DNA of 64,000 nucleotides from contig NZ_KB913032.1 in NCBI RefSeq assembly GCF_000384215.1, forward strand, positions 3,055,665 to 3,119,664, read 5' to 3'. Of the stretch, positions 1 to 7,850 are shown in pieces; the first letter of the stretch is position 1; every line of letters starts with the position of its first letter. The DNA comes from Amycolatopsis alba DSM 44262 (GTDB lineage: Bacteria > Actinomycetota > Actinomycetes > Mycobacteriales > Pseudonocardiaceae). Made by a program: the position numbers and the translations under genes. The notes under the pieces were generated by a model that worked only from the letters and a program-made list of their open reading frames with translations, ran no database searches and was not told where the DNA came from.

Positions 1-346
1 CCGGGAGTCGAATGAGAAGACGGTGCGCGAGGCGGAAGGGCGTCTCCAGCGTCCTGCCGGGCAGGAAGGTCGAGCCGGCGACGACGAGCCCGGCCACCTT
101 TTCCGGATGCCGCGCGGCCGCGGCGATCGCGACGTAGCCGCCAAGCGAGTGCCCGACGACCAGGGCGGGCTCGTCGACGGCCCCGGCAACGGCGTCCACC
201 GCGCCATCCAGGGTGAAGCGTTCGCCCCGGCGGCTGCCGTGGCCGGGGAGATCGACCGCTTTCGCGGGATGGCCCAGTACTTCGAGTTGCTCGGACCAGG
301 CGGCACGGCTGAGCCGGATGCCGTGAACGAAGACGACGGGGACCAC
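1..346 (-). CDS. Alpha/beta hydrolase, cut by window edge
   Basis: Only the N-terminal 115 or so codons lie in the window. The GTG start at 346 has a full AGGAGGT ribosome site at 351-357, four bases upstream. The protein opens with the first core strand and HG turn (VPVVFVHGIR), has a DLPGHG turn at residues 31-36 and the nucleophile elbow GHSLGG at 64-69, so Ser66 is the predicted nucleophile. The acid and histidine of the triad are off the edge. It is a soluble esterase/lipase-type enzyme of unknown substrate. It is divergent from the TetR gene at 433, and the two operator-like inverted repeats between them suggest TetR control of both. Confidence 0.8.
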   Translation of the reverse strand, partial: MVPVVFVHGIRLSRAAWSEQLEVLGHPAKAVDLPGHGSRRGERFTLDGAVDAVAGAVDEPALVVGHSLGGYVAIAAAARHPEKVAGLVVAGSTFLPGRTLETPFRLAHRLLIRLP

Positions 347-360
347 GGAGACCTCCTGAA

Positions 361-423
361 TGCAACGCACCGTTGCGTTGCAAAGTACCCGCGACTTCGA
401 CGCAACGCAACGGTGCGTTGTAT
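361..423. promoter_or_regulatory. Paired TetR operator candidates
   Basis: Two oppositely oriented copies of one sequence, at 361-383 and 401-423, share the core GCAACGCACCGTTGCGTTGC and its reverse complement. Each copy contains its own dyad (GCAACG-CAC-CGTTGC). They fill the gap between the divergent hydrolase and TetR genes, and the second ends ten bases before the TetR start. This is the usual arrangement for an autoregulated TetR repressor that also controls its divergent neighbour. The role is inferred from position and symmetry. Confidence 0.6.
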
Positions 424-432
424 TCTCCGGTC

Positions 433-993
433 GTGAGCACGCAGAACGGTCCACGCAAGGCGGAGGCGATCTTCGCGGCCACCCTCGAACTACTGGCCGA
501 GCACGGCTACGACAGGCTCGCCATCGAGGCCGTCGCAGCCCGGTCCGGTGTCAACAAGACGACGCTGTACCGGTGGTGGCCGTCGAAGGACGCGCTCCTG
601 GCGGCGGCGCTGCGCGATTCGGGGCTGTTCGCCCTCGACGTACCGGACACCGGCAGCCTGCGCGGCGACCTCCTCGCCGTCGCGGCACACATCCTCCGGC
701 TGCTGACCTCGGAGCGCACCTCACCCGCTGTCATCGCGACGCTCGCCGCGGGGCCTCACCGCCCGGAACTGGGCGAGGTCGCGCGGAGTTTCTTCGCCGA
801 CCGCATGGCACGCGAGCAGCCGATCTTCGAACGCGCGGCCGCGAGGGGCGAACTTCGCGACGGCGTCGACCCGGTCGTGCTGATGGATCTGCTCGCGGGG
901 GCGATCTGGTTCCGGATACTGCTGCGCGGAGGCGAGGCCGATCCGAAATTCCTCGAAGAAGCCGTCGACACCGTACTGGGCGGTGCCGCGTGA
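433..993 (+). CDS. TetR-family transcriptional regulator
   Basis: A 186-residue one-component regulator. The N-terminal helix-turn-helix spans roughly residues 8-52, including IEAVAARSGVNKTTLYRWW, the TetR recognition-helix pattern. The C-terminal part is all-helical and carries the ligand/dimer domain (TetR_C type), ending in a short glycine-rich tail. The GTG start at 433 places the protein just inside the operator pair; an earlier start would run through those repeats. It overlaps the next gene by four bases (GTGA), so the two are probably translated together. Likely targets are itself and the divergent hydrolase; the ligand is unknown. Confidence 0.85.
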   Translation: MSTQNGPRKAEAIFAATLELLAEHGYDRLAIEAVAARSGVNKTTLYRWWPSKDALLAAALRDSGLFALDVPDTGSLRGDLLAVAAHILRLLTSERTSPAVIATLAAGPHRPELGEVARSFFADRMAREQPIFERAAARGELRDGVDPVVLMDLLAGAIWFRILLRGGEADPKFLEEAVDTVLGGAA

Positions 994-1577
994 AAGTCCC
1001 GTTGAAGATCGAATCCGAACGGCTCGAAGATTATCTCGCCGCCGACGCGGTCATCGATCACGATCATCCGCTGATCCGCGAAACGGCTGACGGACTGTCA
1101 CCGACCGGCGGCACCGAAGTCGACGTGATTCGTTCGATGTTTCACTTCGTGCGCGACGAGATCGCCCATACGGTGGACGCCGCCGATTCACGGGTCACCC
1201 TTATGGCCTCCGAGGTTCTGCGCGAGCGGGTCGGTCTCTGCTACGCGAAGGCTCATCTGCTGGCCGCTTTGCTGCGCAGCCAAGGCATCCCGGCCGGGTT
1301 CTGCTATCAGCGGATCGGCGTTCTGCACGGGCTCAACGGCGTGTATCTCGCCGGTCCGGACCGGTGGATCCGACTCGACCCGAGGGGCAACAAAAACGGT
1401 GCGGACGCTCATTTTTGCCTGGAAGGTGAGCGGCTCGCGTGGACTCTGGACCCCGCCAAGGGCGAGATCGACTTCCCCACGGTGTACACCACTCCTTCAT
1501 CGGCCGTTGTCGAAACGCTGTCGTCGGCGAAGCCCGGTCCCGCGTGGTACGAAGGAATCCTTCCGCACTCTCCGTAA
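990..1577 (+). CDS. Transglutaminase-like cysteine hydrolase
   Basis: A 195-residue stand-alone transglutaminase-core protein. The family triad is readable: Cys84 in VGLCYAKAHLLAALLRSQGI, His113 and Asp130 in WIRLDPRGN. Such small cytoplasmic members are usually amide or peptide hydrolases rather than crosslinkers. There is no signal peptide. The GTG start at 990 overlaps the TetR stop (GTGA), indicating coupling to the regulator. A weak hairpin (1581-1603, GTTTTCCC paired with GGGGAAAC) lies right after the stop and may end transcription. The substrate is unknown. Confidence 0.75.
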   Translation: MKVPLKIESERLEDYLAADAVIDHDHPLIRETADGLSPTGGTEVDVIRSMFHFVRDEIAHTVDAADSRVTLMASEVLRERVGLCYAKAHLLAALLRSQGIPAGFCYQRIGVLHGLNGVYLAGPDRWIRLDPRGNKNGADAHFCLEGERLAWTLDPAKGEIDFPTVYTTPSSAVVETLSSAKPGPAWYEGILPHSP

Positions 1578-1768
1578 GCGGTTTTCCCGCGTTCCGGGGA
1601 AACCTCGGCAGCGAATAAGGTATAGCCGTGCGTCACGTTCGCTGTTGGTACCTTTCCCCCGAATTTCTTATTTCGACATTGTCACGATGCGCGTAGAGTA
1701 ACTCCCCGCACTCGAACAGATACGCAATGCGTTCGTCCGTTCGGGTGCGGATCAAGGAGGTGACCCCC

Positions 1769-2773
1769 GTGCCCGCGGAAGCCGACCGGCTCCGCCGTAG
1801 CCCATTGCAAGAGATCTTCTGGACCAGGACAAGCCTGCTGCTGACCGTACTGGTCGTCGTCGCGGGCCTCAGCCTGTGGATCTCCAGCATGATGGATCCC
1901 GGTGCCGGCAAGACATTGCTCACGTCCCTGGGCACCGGCACCCTGATCTCCGCCGTGGTCGGCTTCGGCCAGACCCTGCTCACAGCCACCGCGTCGCAGC
2001 GCGCGATGGTGACCCCGGTGATCGAGGAAAGCCGCCGCGCACTGGAAGCGCTGAGCGCCGAATACCGTTCGCTCAACAAGGAATTCTTCCCCACCCACGT
2101 CTTCGACGCGACCACCGATCCGGATCCGATGTTCAACCGGATCATGACCGAAGACCTCGACGTGACCCGGCACTACTTCTTCCGCGGGTTCTCCGGCAGG
2201 CATGCCGCGGCCCGATTGCTGTTGTCCCGCACGGAAAGGGAGCTTCGCGTGGTCATCGCCGATCCACGCGACGAGGGCGCCATCAGTGGCAGGGCGCGCT
2301 ATCTCCTTCGCAGCGAAGAAGCGGGAATGGACTACGAGACGATCCAAGCCCGGCTCGACGACGAGATCAGCATCGGCCTGGTCGGACTGTTCCTGGCACG
2401 CGGCCGGTGCTCGCTGGTGGACATCACCGTCGTCGCCGATCCGCCGCTGGACCGGCTCGAGGTGTTCGACGAGAGCGTTTGGGTGACCTTGTACAGCGAC
2501 ATCCGCGGTGCGACCACGCTGTATCCGCGAACGCTGCGGTTCAGCGAAGGCTCCTTTCTCTACAACAAGGAACGCTCCGAGTTCCTGCGGGTTTCCCAGT
2601 CCCGTTCCGGACGGCACTTCCGTATCTCCACCACCACGACGAGGGCCGATTTCCTCGCCCTGTACGAAAAGATCACCGGCTCTCTCCTGACCGAAGAGAA
2701 CTTCCTTGAACTGGAAGGAAAATTCCATGCCTTCCGGAAGGAGTTCACCAAACTCGCCGAGTTGAACCCCTGA
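1769..2773 (+). CDS. Two-helix membrane protein of unknown function
   Basis: I do not recognise this 334-residue protein. Two hydrophobic segments (about residues 21-41 and 52-68) are separated by a short GAGKT-containing loop, so the N-terminus is a membrane hairpin. The rest is a soluble alpha/beta domain with FFRGFSGRHAAARLL and LRVVIADPRDEG stretches and a C-terminal WVTLYSD...LYPRTLRFSEGSFLYN block. The GTG start at 1769 is chosen for its very strong AAGGAGGTGA site at 1754-1763. A possible promoter (TTCGAC at 1672, TAGAGT at 1694) lies upstream. It is 37 bases from the cupin gene, so they probably form an operon. A membrane-tethered sensor or effector is possible, but no catalytic motif is clear. 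Confidence 0.6.
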   Translation: MPAEADRLRRSPLQEIFWTRTSLLLTVLVVVAGLSLWISSMMDPGAGKTLLTSLGTGTLISAVVGFGQTLLTATASQRAMVTPVIEESRRALEALSAEYRSLNKEFFPTHVFDATTDPDPMFNRIMTEDLDVTRHYFFRGFSGRHAAARLLLSRTERELRVVIADPRDEGAISGRARYLLRSEEAGMDYETIQARLDDEISIGLVGLFLARGRCSLVDITVVADPPLDRLEVFDESVWVTLYSDIRGATTLYPRTLRFSEGSFLYNKERSEFLRVSQSRSGRHFRISTTTTRADFLALYEKITGSLLTEENFLELEGKFHAFRKEFTKLAELNP

Positions 2774-2810
2774 CCTCTCGGCGTCGCAGAGCACTAGATT
2801 TGAGGAGCTG

Positions 2811-3455
2811 ATGTTGCTCACTCGCTTGTCCCCCCTCACCCGTCTCTCCGCGCTGCTCCGGAGCACGGACCTACCGCTGGCGCAGCACTGGCAGACAGTC
2901 GACGAGATCTTCCGGGATTGGACGTCAAGACCACCCGGTCTGCGCGACGACCTGCGCCGGCACCTGGAGTCACTGAGCCCGGACGAGGCGAGCGCGGTAC
3001 TCGAACGATCACGGGAGACCACCACCCATTTCGCCTGGTGCTTGCTTGATTCCCCCACGGACCCTTTTTCGTTCTGGCTGCACGAGTACAAGGCACCGGC
3101 GGACTGGCGTGAGGGCTACGCCGATTCCGTGCACAACCACAGGTATCACTTCTGCACCACGATCCTCCGTGGCAACTACGTCCACGAGCGATACTCGACC
3201 CTGCGCGACCAGCCCTCCGGATTGATCACATCGGTTCGGTTACGACGTAGCACGCTGTGCCAGACGGGGGCAGTAGGCGTCATGTACGCGGACGAGTTCC
3301 ATCGGATTCCCGAGGCCACCGAAGGGACTATGACGTTTTTGGTGAAATCACGCCCCGTAAGCGAGTTCAGTCTTTCCTATGATCCGAAGACCGGAATAGG
3401 GCACCGTCACGTTCCGGTGGAGGTCCGATTGGGGGACCTGGCCGGCCGCATCTAA
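2811..3455 (+). CDS. Cupin-fold protein, dioxygenase-like
   Basis: A 214-residue soluble protein. After a helical N-terminal half, residues 100-200 look like a cupin barrel with the metal pattern His108-x-His110 (SVHNHRYHF), His113, and a later His164 in YADEFHRIPEAT, reminiscent of cysteine-dioxygenase-type single-motif cupins. Whether it binds iron or is catalytic cannot be told from sequence. ATG at 2811 follows TTGAGGAGCTG. It lies between the two-helix membrane protein and the HD protein on the same strand, and the trio may act together. A 14-base perfect palindrome (3464-3477) follows its stop. Confidence 0.55.
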   Translation: MLLTRLSPLTRLSALLRSTDLPLAQHWQTVDEIFRDWTSRPPGLRDDLRRHLESLSPDEASAVLERSRETTTHFAWCLLDSPTDPFSFWLHEYKAPADWREGYADSVHNHRYHFCTTILRGNYVHERYSTLRDQPSGLITSVRLRRSTLCQTGAVGVMYADEFHRIPEATEGTMTFLVKSRPVSEFSLSYDPKTGIGHRHVPVEVRLGDLAGRI

Positions 3456-3521
3456 CTACACACCGCCGTCGACGGCGCATATCATTACTCCACCCGTCTG
3501 TAAACGGGATCGGAGAGGTGT

Positions 3522-4214
3522 ATGCGCGCGCGAAAGAGCACGATTCCTTCCCAGACCATCGACGCCGTCGAACATCGCGTCCGGCAACTGTGCTGGCGCT
3601 ATGCGGACAAACTGCAGTTCCACGGCTGGCACCACGTGAGTTTCGTCCGGGCGAAGGCCGCGGGGTTCGCCGAGCACAACGGTGCGGATCGCACCGTTGT
3701 CGAGGTGGCGGCACTGGTGCACGACGTGAACTACATCGTGCTCCGGAACTCCCCCGCGGCCGCCGGGCGAGACCTCCGGATGGGCATCCTGCGGGAATGC
3801 GATGTCGAGGGCACCGTGGCCCAGTGGATCGACGAGATCATCGACGAAGCCGAGATGGCCACCAGAGGACGGCACATCTCGCTTGAGGCCCAAGCGTTGA
3901 GCGACGCCGACACGCTGTTCAAGGCGCTGCCGGTGACGCCCGTCGTACTCGCCCACCGTTATCTGCGAGAGAACGGGTTGAGCCTCCGCGAACTGGCGCA
4001 CAAGATCGTCGGTGAACAACGCGACGTCCACGACAGTGGTTATTACTTCTACAATCCCAAAGCCGCCGAAAACTACTCCCGGTGGGCGTTGGCGAATCTC
4101 CAGTTGTGGCAGTGCATCAAGGAAGCCGTCGACGATCCGACGGTCGTCGAACTCCTCGACGCGGTGCACGCCGTGGACGTCACCGACTTCGAAGCCGAGC
4201 CCGCGGCGTCCTAG
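3522..4214 (+). CDS. HD-domain phosphohydrolase family protein
   Basis: A 230-residue soluble protein with an HD-type metal site: His37/His38 in GWHHVSF, the signature His67-Asp68 in ALVHDVNY, and Asp128/Asp130 in ALSDADTLF. HD proteins hydrolyse phosphate esters of nucleotides or second messengers; the exact substrate cannot be assigned. The start ATG at 3522 has a GGAGAGG site. It is the last gene of the forward trio (66-base gap after the cupin) and converges on the aldolase gene, 11 bases from stop to stop. Together with a membrane-anchored protein it could form a small signalling cassette, which is speculative. Confidence 0.7.
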   Translation: MRARKSTIPSQTIDAVEHRVRQLCWRYADKLQFHGWHHVSFVRAKAAGFAEHNGADRTVVEVAALVHDVNYIVLRNSPAAAGRDLRMGILRECDVEGTVAQWIDEIIDEAEMATRGRHISLEAQALSDADTLFKALPVTPVVLAHRYLRENGLSLRELAHKIVGEQRDVHDSGYYFYNPKAAENYSRWALANLQLWQCIKEAVDDPTVVELLDAVHAVDVTDFEAEPAAS

Positions 4215-4225
4215 GCGTCGGTGTC

Positions 4226-4882
4226 TCAGCGCTGGCCGTAGCCGCGGAGCTTCTCCACGACGTGCTCGATCTCGGCGGGCGGGAGCAGATTCGGTGTTCC
4301 CGCCGCCCGCGCCGTCAGCCAGACCTGGCAGACCCATTCGAGCTGCTGCGCCCGGCTGTACGCGGAGGCGAGACTGTCGCCGAACGTGGTGGTGCCGTGG
4401 TTGGCCAGCAGGCAGCCTCGGCGGCCCTCCAGCGCCTCCAGCATGGCTTTGGCGAGCTCTTCGGTGCCGTACGTCGCGTAGGGCGCGACGCGGGCTGTCG
4501 GGCCGATCGCGGCGAGCATGTAGTGGATCGGCGGCACCTCGCTGACGAGGGTGGAGACGGCCGTGGCGTGCACGGAATGTGTGTGCACCACGGCCGAGAT
4601 CGCCTTGCCGTCCGGATCCGCGGCCTGCCGGTACACCGTGAGGTGCATCGGGAGCTCGCTGGTGGGTTTGAGGGAACCTTCGACGACCTCGCCGTCGAGG
4701 CCGACCACCGGCACGTCCTCCGGACGCAGCGTGGCGTAGTCGACCCCGGTCGGGGTCACCGCGACCAGCTCGCCCTGCCTCGCGGAGACGTTCCCGGACG
4801 TGCCGACCACGAGTCCGTCGGCGGTCATCCGGCGAGCGAATTCGCAGACCGCCAAGCGTTCTTTGGCCAGGATCACCGTCAC
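4226..4882 (-). CDS. Class II aldolase (fuculose-phosphate aldolase type)
   Basis: A 218-residue zinc aldolase of the AraD/FucA family, which cleaves or epimerises phosphorylated ketoses, typically giving DHAP and an aldehyde. Visible motifs are GTSGNVSAR (phosphate binding), catalytic Glu76 in SELPMH, and zinc ligands His100, His102 (VVHTHSVHA) and His163 (LANHGTTTF). The GTG start at 4882 overlaps the kinase stop (GTGA) and is served by GGAGG within the kinase end. It is the last gene of the six-gene reverse operon, so its substrate is probably the sugar phosphate made by the upstream FGGY kinase. Confidence 0.85.
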   Translation of the reverse strand: MTVILAKERLAVCEFARRMTADGLVVGTSGNVSARQGELVAVTPTGVDYATLRPEDVPVVGLDGEVVEGSLKPTSELPMHLTVYRQAADPDGKAISAVVHTHSVHATAVSTLVSEVPPIHYMLAAIGPTARVAPYATYGTEELAKAMLEALEGRRGCLLANHGTTTFGDSLASAYSRAQQLEWVCQVWLTARAAGTPNLLPPAEIEHVVEKLRGYGQR

Positions 4883-6327
4883 AACCTCCACAGTCCACGA
4901 GCCGCGGCCAGTGAGGCCTGGTAGTCGGCGTAGCCCTGCTCGTAGAAACCTACGTTCTCGGGGCGGACCTCGACGACGCGGGCACTCTCCGCCCACAGTT
5001 CCCTGTCGACCGGTTCGCCGAGAGCGTCCGCGGCGACGATCACCGCGCCTCGGGCACCGACCCCTGGATCGCCGGGGATCACGATGGGCCGCCCGAGAAC
5101 GTCCGCGAAGATGCGAGTCCACTCAAGTGAGCGGACCCCGCCACCGCAGGCGTACAAGGTGCCAGTGAGCCCGGCCGCGTCGAAGCAGTGCTTTGCCGCG
5201 TACGCGATCGACTCGCACAGTGCGCGGACGATGTCGCCACGTTCGCTCTCCAGGCTCAGCCCGGAGAACTGCGCCCTCGCCGCAGCGTCGACGAACGGTG
5301 CCCGCTCACCGGACGCGGAGAGGAACGGCAGCGCGCGAACACCACCCGCACCGGGTGCGCTCGCGTCGAGCAGGGAGCCGATCTCCTCGACCGCGATTCC
5401 GAACAGGCGGCACACCCAGTCGATGCCCGCGGTGCCGACCATCGCGGGCATCGCCCGGAGGAACTCTCCTTCTTCCGGGGTGCAAAGGAACATCCCCGCG
5501 GGCTCGCCCTCCGGATCGAACACCGCCGAGTCCGTCAGAACCTGGCAGGCGAGCGTGGTCCCGGCGGTGAGGATGCCGTCGCCCGCCCGGCGCACACCGG
5601 CACCGATGGCGCTCGCGGGCAGATCGAACGGCCCCGCGGTGACCGGCAGCCCGACGGGAAGACCGAGCAGCCCTGCCCCGCGCTCGTCCAAACGGAACAC
5701 GGTCTTCGGGGCCGCGGGCTCGACGAGCAGGCTCCGGCGGTGGGAGAGGCCGACGGCCGCGATGGCGTCTTCGTCGTAGCGCCGGGTGGCGGGGTCGAGG
5801 AAGGGCAGCGAAGCATCCGACGCGTCGACGGTGATCTCGCCGGTCAGCCGCTGGAGCACCGCGTCGACGCAGTAACCCGCCACCGCCGCCCTGTCGAGCG
5901 ACTCCGGTTCGTGAGTGTCCAAAAAGGACATGATCGCGGCGGCGCTGCCGGGGAACATGCCCGACGCGGTCCGGCGGAACACTTCCCTGGTCACGCCGGC
6001 GGCCTGCCATTCGGCCAGCAGCGAGTTCGCCCGCCCGTCGAGCCAGGAGATCGCGGGCCGCACGGCCTGTCCGGACTCGTCACGCAGCCACAGTCCGTCG
6101 CCCTGCCCGGTGAGCGCCAGCGCGGTGACCGGACCGTCGAGTTTGGCGGCGACCTCACGCACCACCGTCGCCACGGTGCCGATAACCTGGTCGAGGTCCT
6201 GTTCGACCAGTCCGCCCGGCAGGTGGTGCACCTCGGACGTGGCGCACGCACTCGCCACGGACATCCCGGCCTTGTCGAAGACGACCGCCTTGGTCAGCGA
6301 CGTGCCGATGTCGACGCCGATGATCAT
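4879..6327 (-). CDS. FGGY-family carbohydrate kinase
   Basis: A 482-residue ATP-dependent sugar kinase. The N-terminal phosphate loop VDIGTSLTKAVVFD, an LTGQGDGLWL block, the catalytic-Asp region TAGPFDLPAS and the C-terminal CGGGVRSLEW adenosine motif mark both FGGY domains, and the length is normal. The substrate is not readable; similarity in style is to xylulose/erythritol-type kinases. ATG at 6327 overlaps the dehydrogenase stop (ATGA), and its end overlaps the aldolase. Coupling to an aldolase suggests that it phosphorylates a ketose which the aldolase then cleaves. Confidence 0.87.
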   Translation of the reverse strand: MIIGVDIGTSLTKAVVFDKAGMSVASACATSEVHHLPGGLVEQDLDQVIGTVATVVREVAAKLDGPVTALALTGQGDGLWLRDESGQAVRPAISWLDGRANSLLAEWQAAGVTREVFRRTASGMFPGSAAAIMSFLDTHEPESLDRAAVAGYCVDAVLQRLTGEITVDASDASLPFLDPATRRYDEDAIAAVGLSHRRSLLVEPAAPKTVFRLDERGAGLLGLPVGLPVTAGPFDLPASAIGAGVRRAGDGILTAGTTLACQVLTDSAVFDPEGEPAGMFLCTPEEGEFLRAMPAMVGTAGIDWVCRLFGIAVEEIGSLLDASAPGAGGVRALPFLSASGERAPFVDAAARAQFSGLSLESERGDIVRALCESIAYAAKHCFDAAGLTGTLYACGGGVRSLEWTRIFADVLGRPIVIPGDPGVGARGAVIVAADALGEPVDRELWAESARVVEVRPENVGFYEQGYADYQASLAAARGLWRL

Positions 6328-7358
6328 GGCCGCGCAACCTCGGGATTCGCCAGATTCGCGAGCGCCTCCCCGCGGACGTACCGGCCGACCTCGGCGGCGA
6401 CGATGCTCGCCGCCCGCTCCGCCGTCTGCCTGCTGGCCCCGGCGAGATGCGGGGTCGCGATCACGTTCGGCGCGTCCCGCAGTGCCCAGTCGGCGGGCGG
6501 CGGCTCGACGTCGTACACGTCCAGCGCGAGCGCGCCGAGCCGTCCCGAACGCAAGGCCTCCGGCAGCGGGGAGTAGTCCAGCAGACCGCCGCGCGCGGTG
6601 TTGACCAGCACGGCACCCGCCGGCAGCAGCGCGAGTTTGGCCGCGTCGATCAGATGGCGGGTCTCTTCGGTGAGCCGCGCGTGCAGGCTCACCACGAAAC
6701 TGCGGCGCAGCAGGTCGTCCAGTTCGACGAGCTCCGCACCGTCGGCGCTGATCCGGGCGGGGTCGGCGAACGGATCCGAGACCAGCACCTTCGCACCGAA
6801 CGCGACTAGCACCTTGGCCACTCGGGCGCCGATCGCGCCGTAGCCGACCAGTCCGACGGTGGTCCCGTCGAGTTCGAGGCCGGTCTGGTCGTAGGCGTAG
6901 TAGTCGCCACGCCAGGTCCCGCCCAGCAATTCGGCCGAGGACGTCGAGATCCGGCGCATCGCGGCCAGGATCATCCCGACCGCGAATTCGGCGGCGGCGC
7001 CGGCGTTGCGACCAGGCGCGTACGTCACCGCGACTCCGGCCTCGGTGGCGGCGGCGAGGTCGACGTTGACCGGGCCGCCCCGGCACACCGACACGAGCTT
7101 GAGGCCCGGCACGGCCGTGAACACCTGCTTGGTGAAGGGCGCCATCTGGGTCACGGCGACCTCGGCGCCCGCCAGAGCCTCGATCACCTGCTCCTCGGTG
7201 CCGCTGGCCTCGTGGACGTTCGCGACCGGGCCGAACGGCTCCACCGGCCACGGCAGGGTCAGTTCCGAGAACTCGTGCCCGGCGCCGATCTCGGCACGGA
7301 CGGCTTCGGCCAGCAGGCCGGTTCCGACGAAATGGTCTCCCGCAGCGAGTATCCGCAA
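6324..7358 (-). CDS. D-isomer 2-hydroxyacid dehydrogenase family
   Basis: A 344-residue NAD(P)-dependent dehydrogenase of the SerA/formate-dehydrogenase superfamily. The nucleotide fold shows VGLVGYGAIGARVAK; the catalytic loop has VNTARGGLLDY (Arg), followed by DVYDVEPP and the catalytic His in NVIATPHLAGAS. The start is TTG at 7358 behind GAGAGAGGA. In this operon it may oxidise or reduce a hydroxyacid derived from the polyol or aldonate; the substrate is unknown. It sits between the RpiB and FGGY kinase genes, with a 36-base gap before it and a four-base overlap after it. Confidence 0.83.
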   Translation of the reverse strand: MRILAAGDHFVGTGLLAEAVRAEIGAGHEFSELTLPWPVEPFGPVANVHEASGTEEQVIEALAGAEVAVTQMAPFTKQVFTAVPGLKLVSVCRGGPVNVDLAAATEAGVAVTYAPGRNAGAAAEFAVGMILAAMRRISTSSAELLGGTWRGDYYAYDQTGLELDGTTVGLVGYGAIGARVAKVLVAFGAKVLVSDPFADPARISADGAELVELDDLLRRSFVVSLHARLTEETRHLIDAAKLALLPAGAVLVNTARGGLLDYSPLPEALRSGRLGALALDVYDVEPPPADWALRDAPNVIATPHLAGASRQTAERAASIVAAEVGRYVRGEALANLANPEVARP

Positions 7359-7394
7359 CTCTGCGTCCTCTCTCCGTGCCCGTATCGGGCTTCT

Positions 7395-7850
7395 CTAGTG
7401 AGCTTGCTCGTACTCGGTGATGTGCGCGACCTTGCTCGCGCTGGCCGAAGCCGGATCGAAGCGGTAGCCGACCCATTCGGCGACGATCTTCTTCGCCAGC
7501 TCCGGGCCGATCGCCCGCGCACCGAAAGTGATCACCTGGCAGTCGTTCGACTTGACCGAACGCTCGGCGGAGTACGAGTCGTGCGCGACGGTGGCCCGGA
7601 CACCGGGGACCTTGTTCGCCGAGATGGCCATGCCGATCCCGGTCCCGCAGACCAGTACGCCGCGATCCGCCTCGCCTCGCGCGATCGTCTCCGCCGCCGC
7701 GAGCCCCAGCAACGGGTATGCCTTGTCGTCCGATCCGTCGGCCACACCGAGGTCGGTGACCTCGTCCACCCTGTCGTCGGCGAGGAGCAGGTCACGCAAC
7801 TGGTCTTTGAGTGCCACCCCGGCGTTGTCCGCCGCCACCACGATCCGCAT
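7395..7850 (-). CDS. RpiB/LacAB-family sugar-phosphate isomerase
   Basis: A 151-residue isomerase of the ribose-5-phosphate isomerase B family. It begins MRIVVAADNAGVALK, has the catalytic Cys68 in VLVCGTGIGMAISANKVPG and the arginine-containing VRATVAHDSYSAE segment. In Mycobacterium smegmatis tetritol catabolism, an RpiB homolog (DerI) converts D-erythrulose-4-phosphate to D-erythrose-4-phosphate and acts with a Dak-type kinase; here the Dak-type kinase is immediately upstream (TGA directly followed by ATG). That pairing favours a C4 ketose phosphate substrate over ribose-5-phosphate, but this is inference. Confidence 0.87.
   Translation of the reverse strand: MRIVVAADNAGVALKDQLRDLLLADDRVDEVTDLGVADGSDDKAYPLLGLAAAETIARGEADRGVLVCGTGIGMAISANKVPGVRATVAHDSYSAERSVKSNDCQVITFGARAIGPELAKKIVAEWVGYRFDPASASASKVAHITEYEQAH

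Noticed and set aside
4883..5122. Extension of the aldolase upstream to 5122
   Set aside because: The extension would run antiframe through the kinase C-terminus and is rich in Arg/Gly; the GTG overlapping the kinase stop gives the family-length protein.
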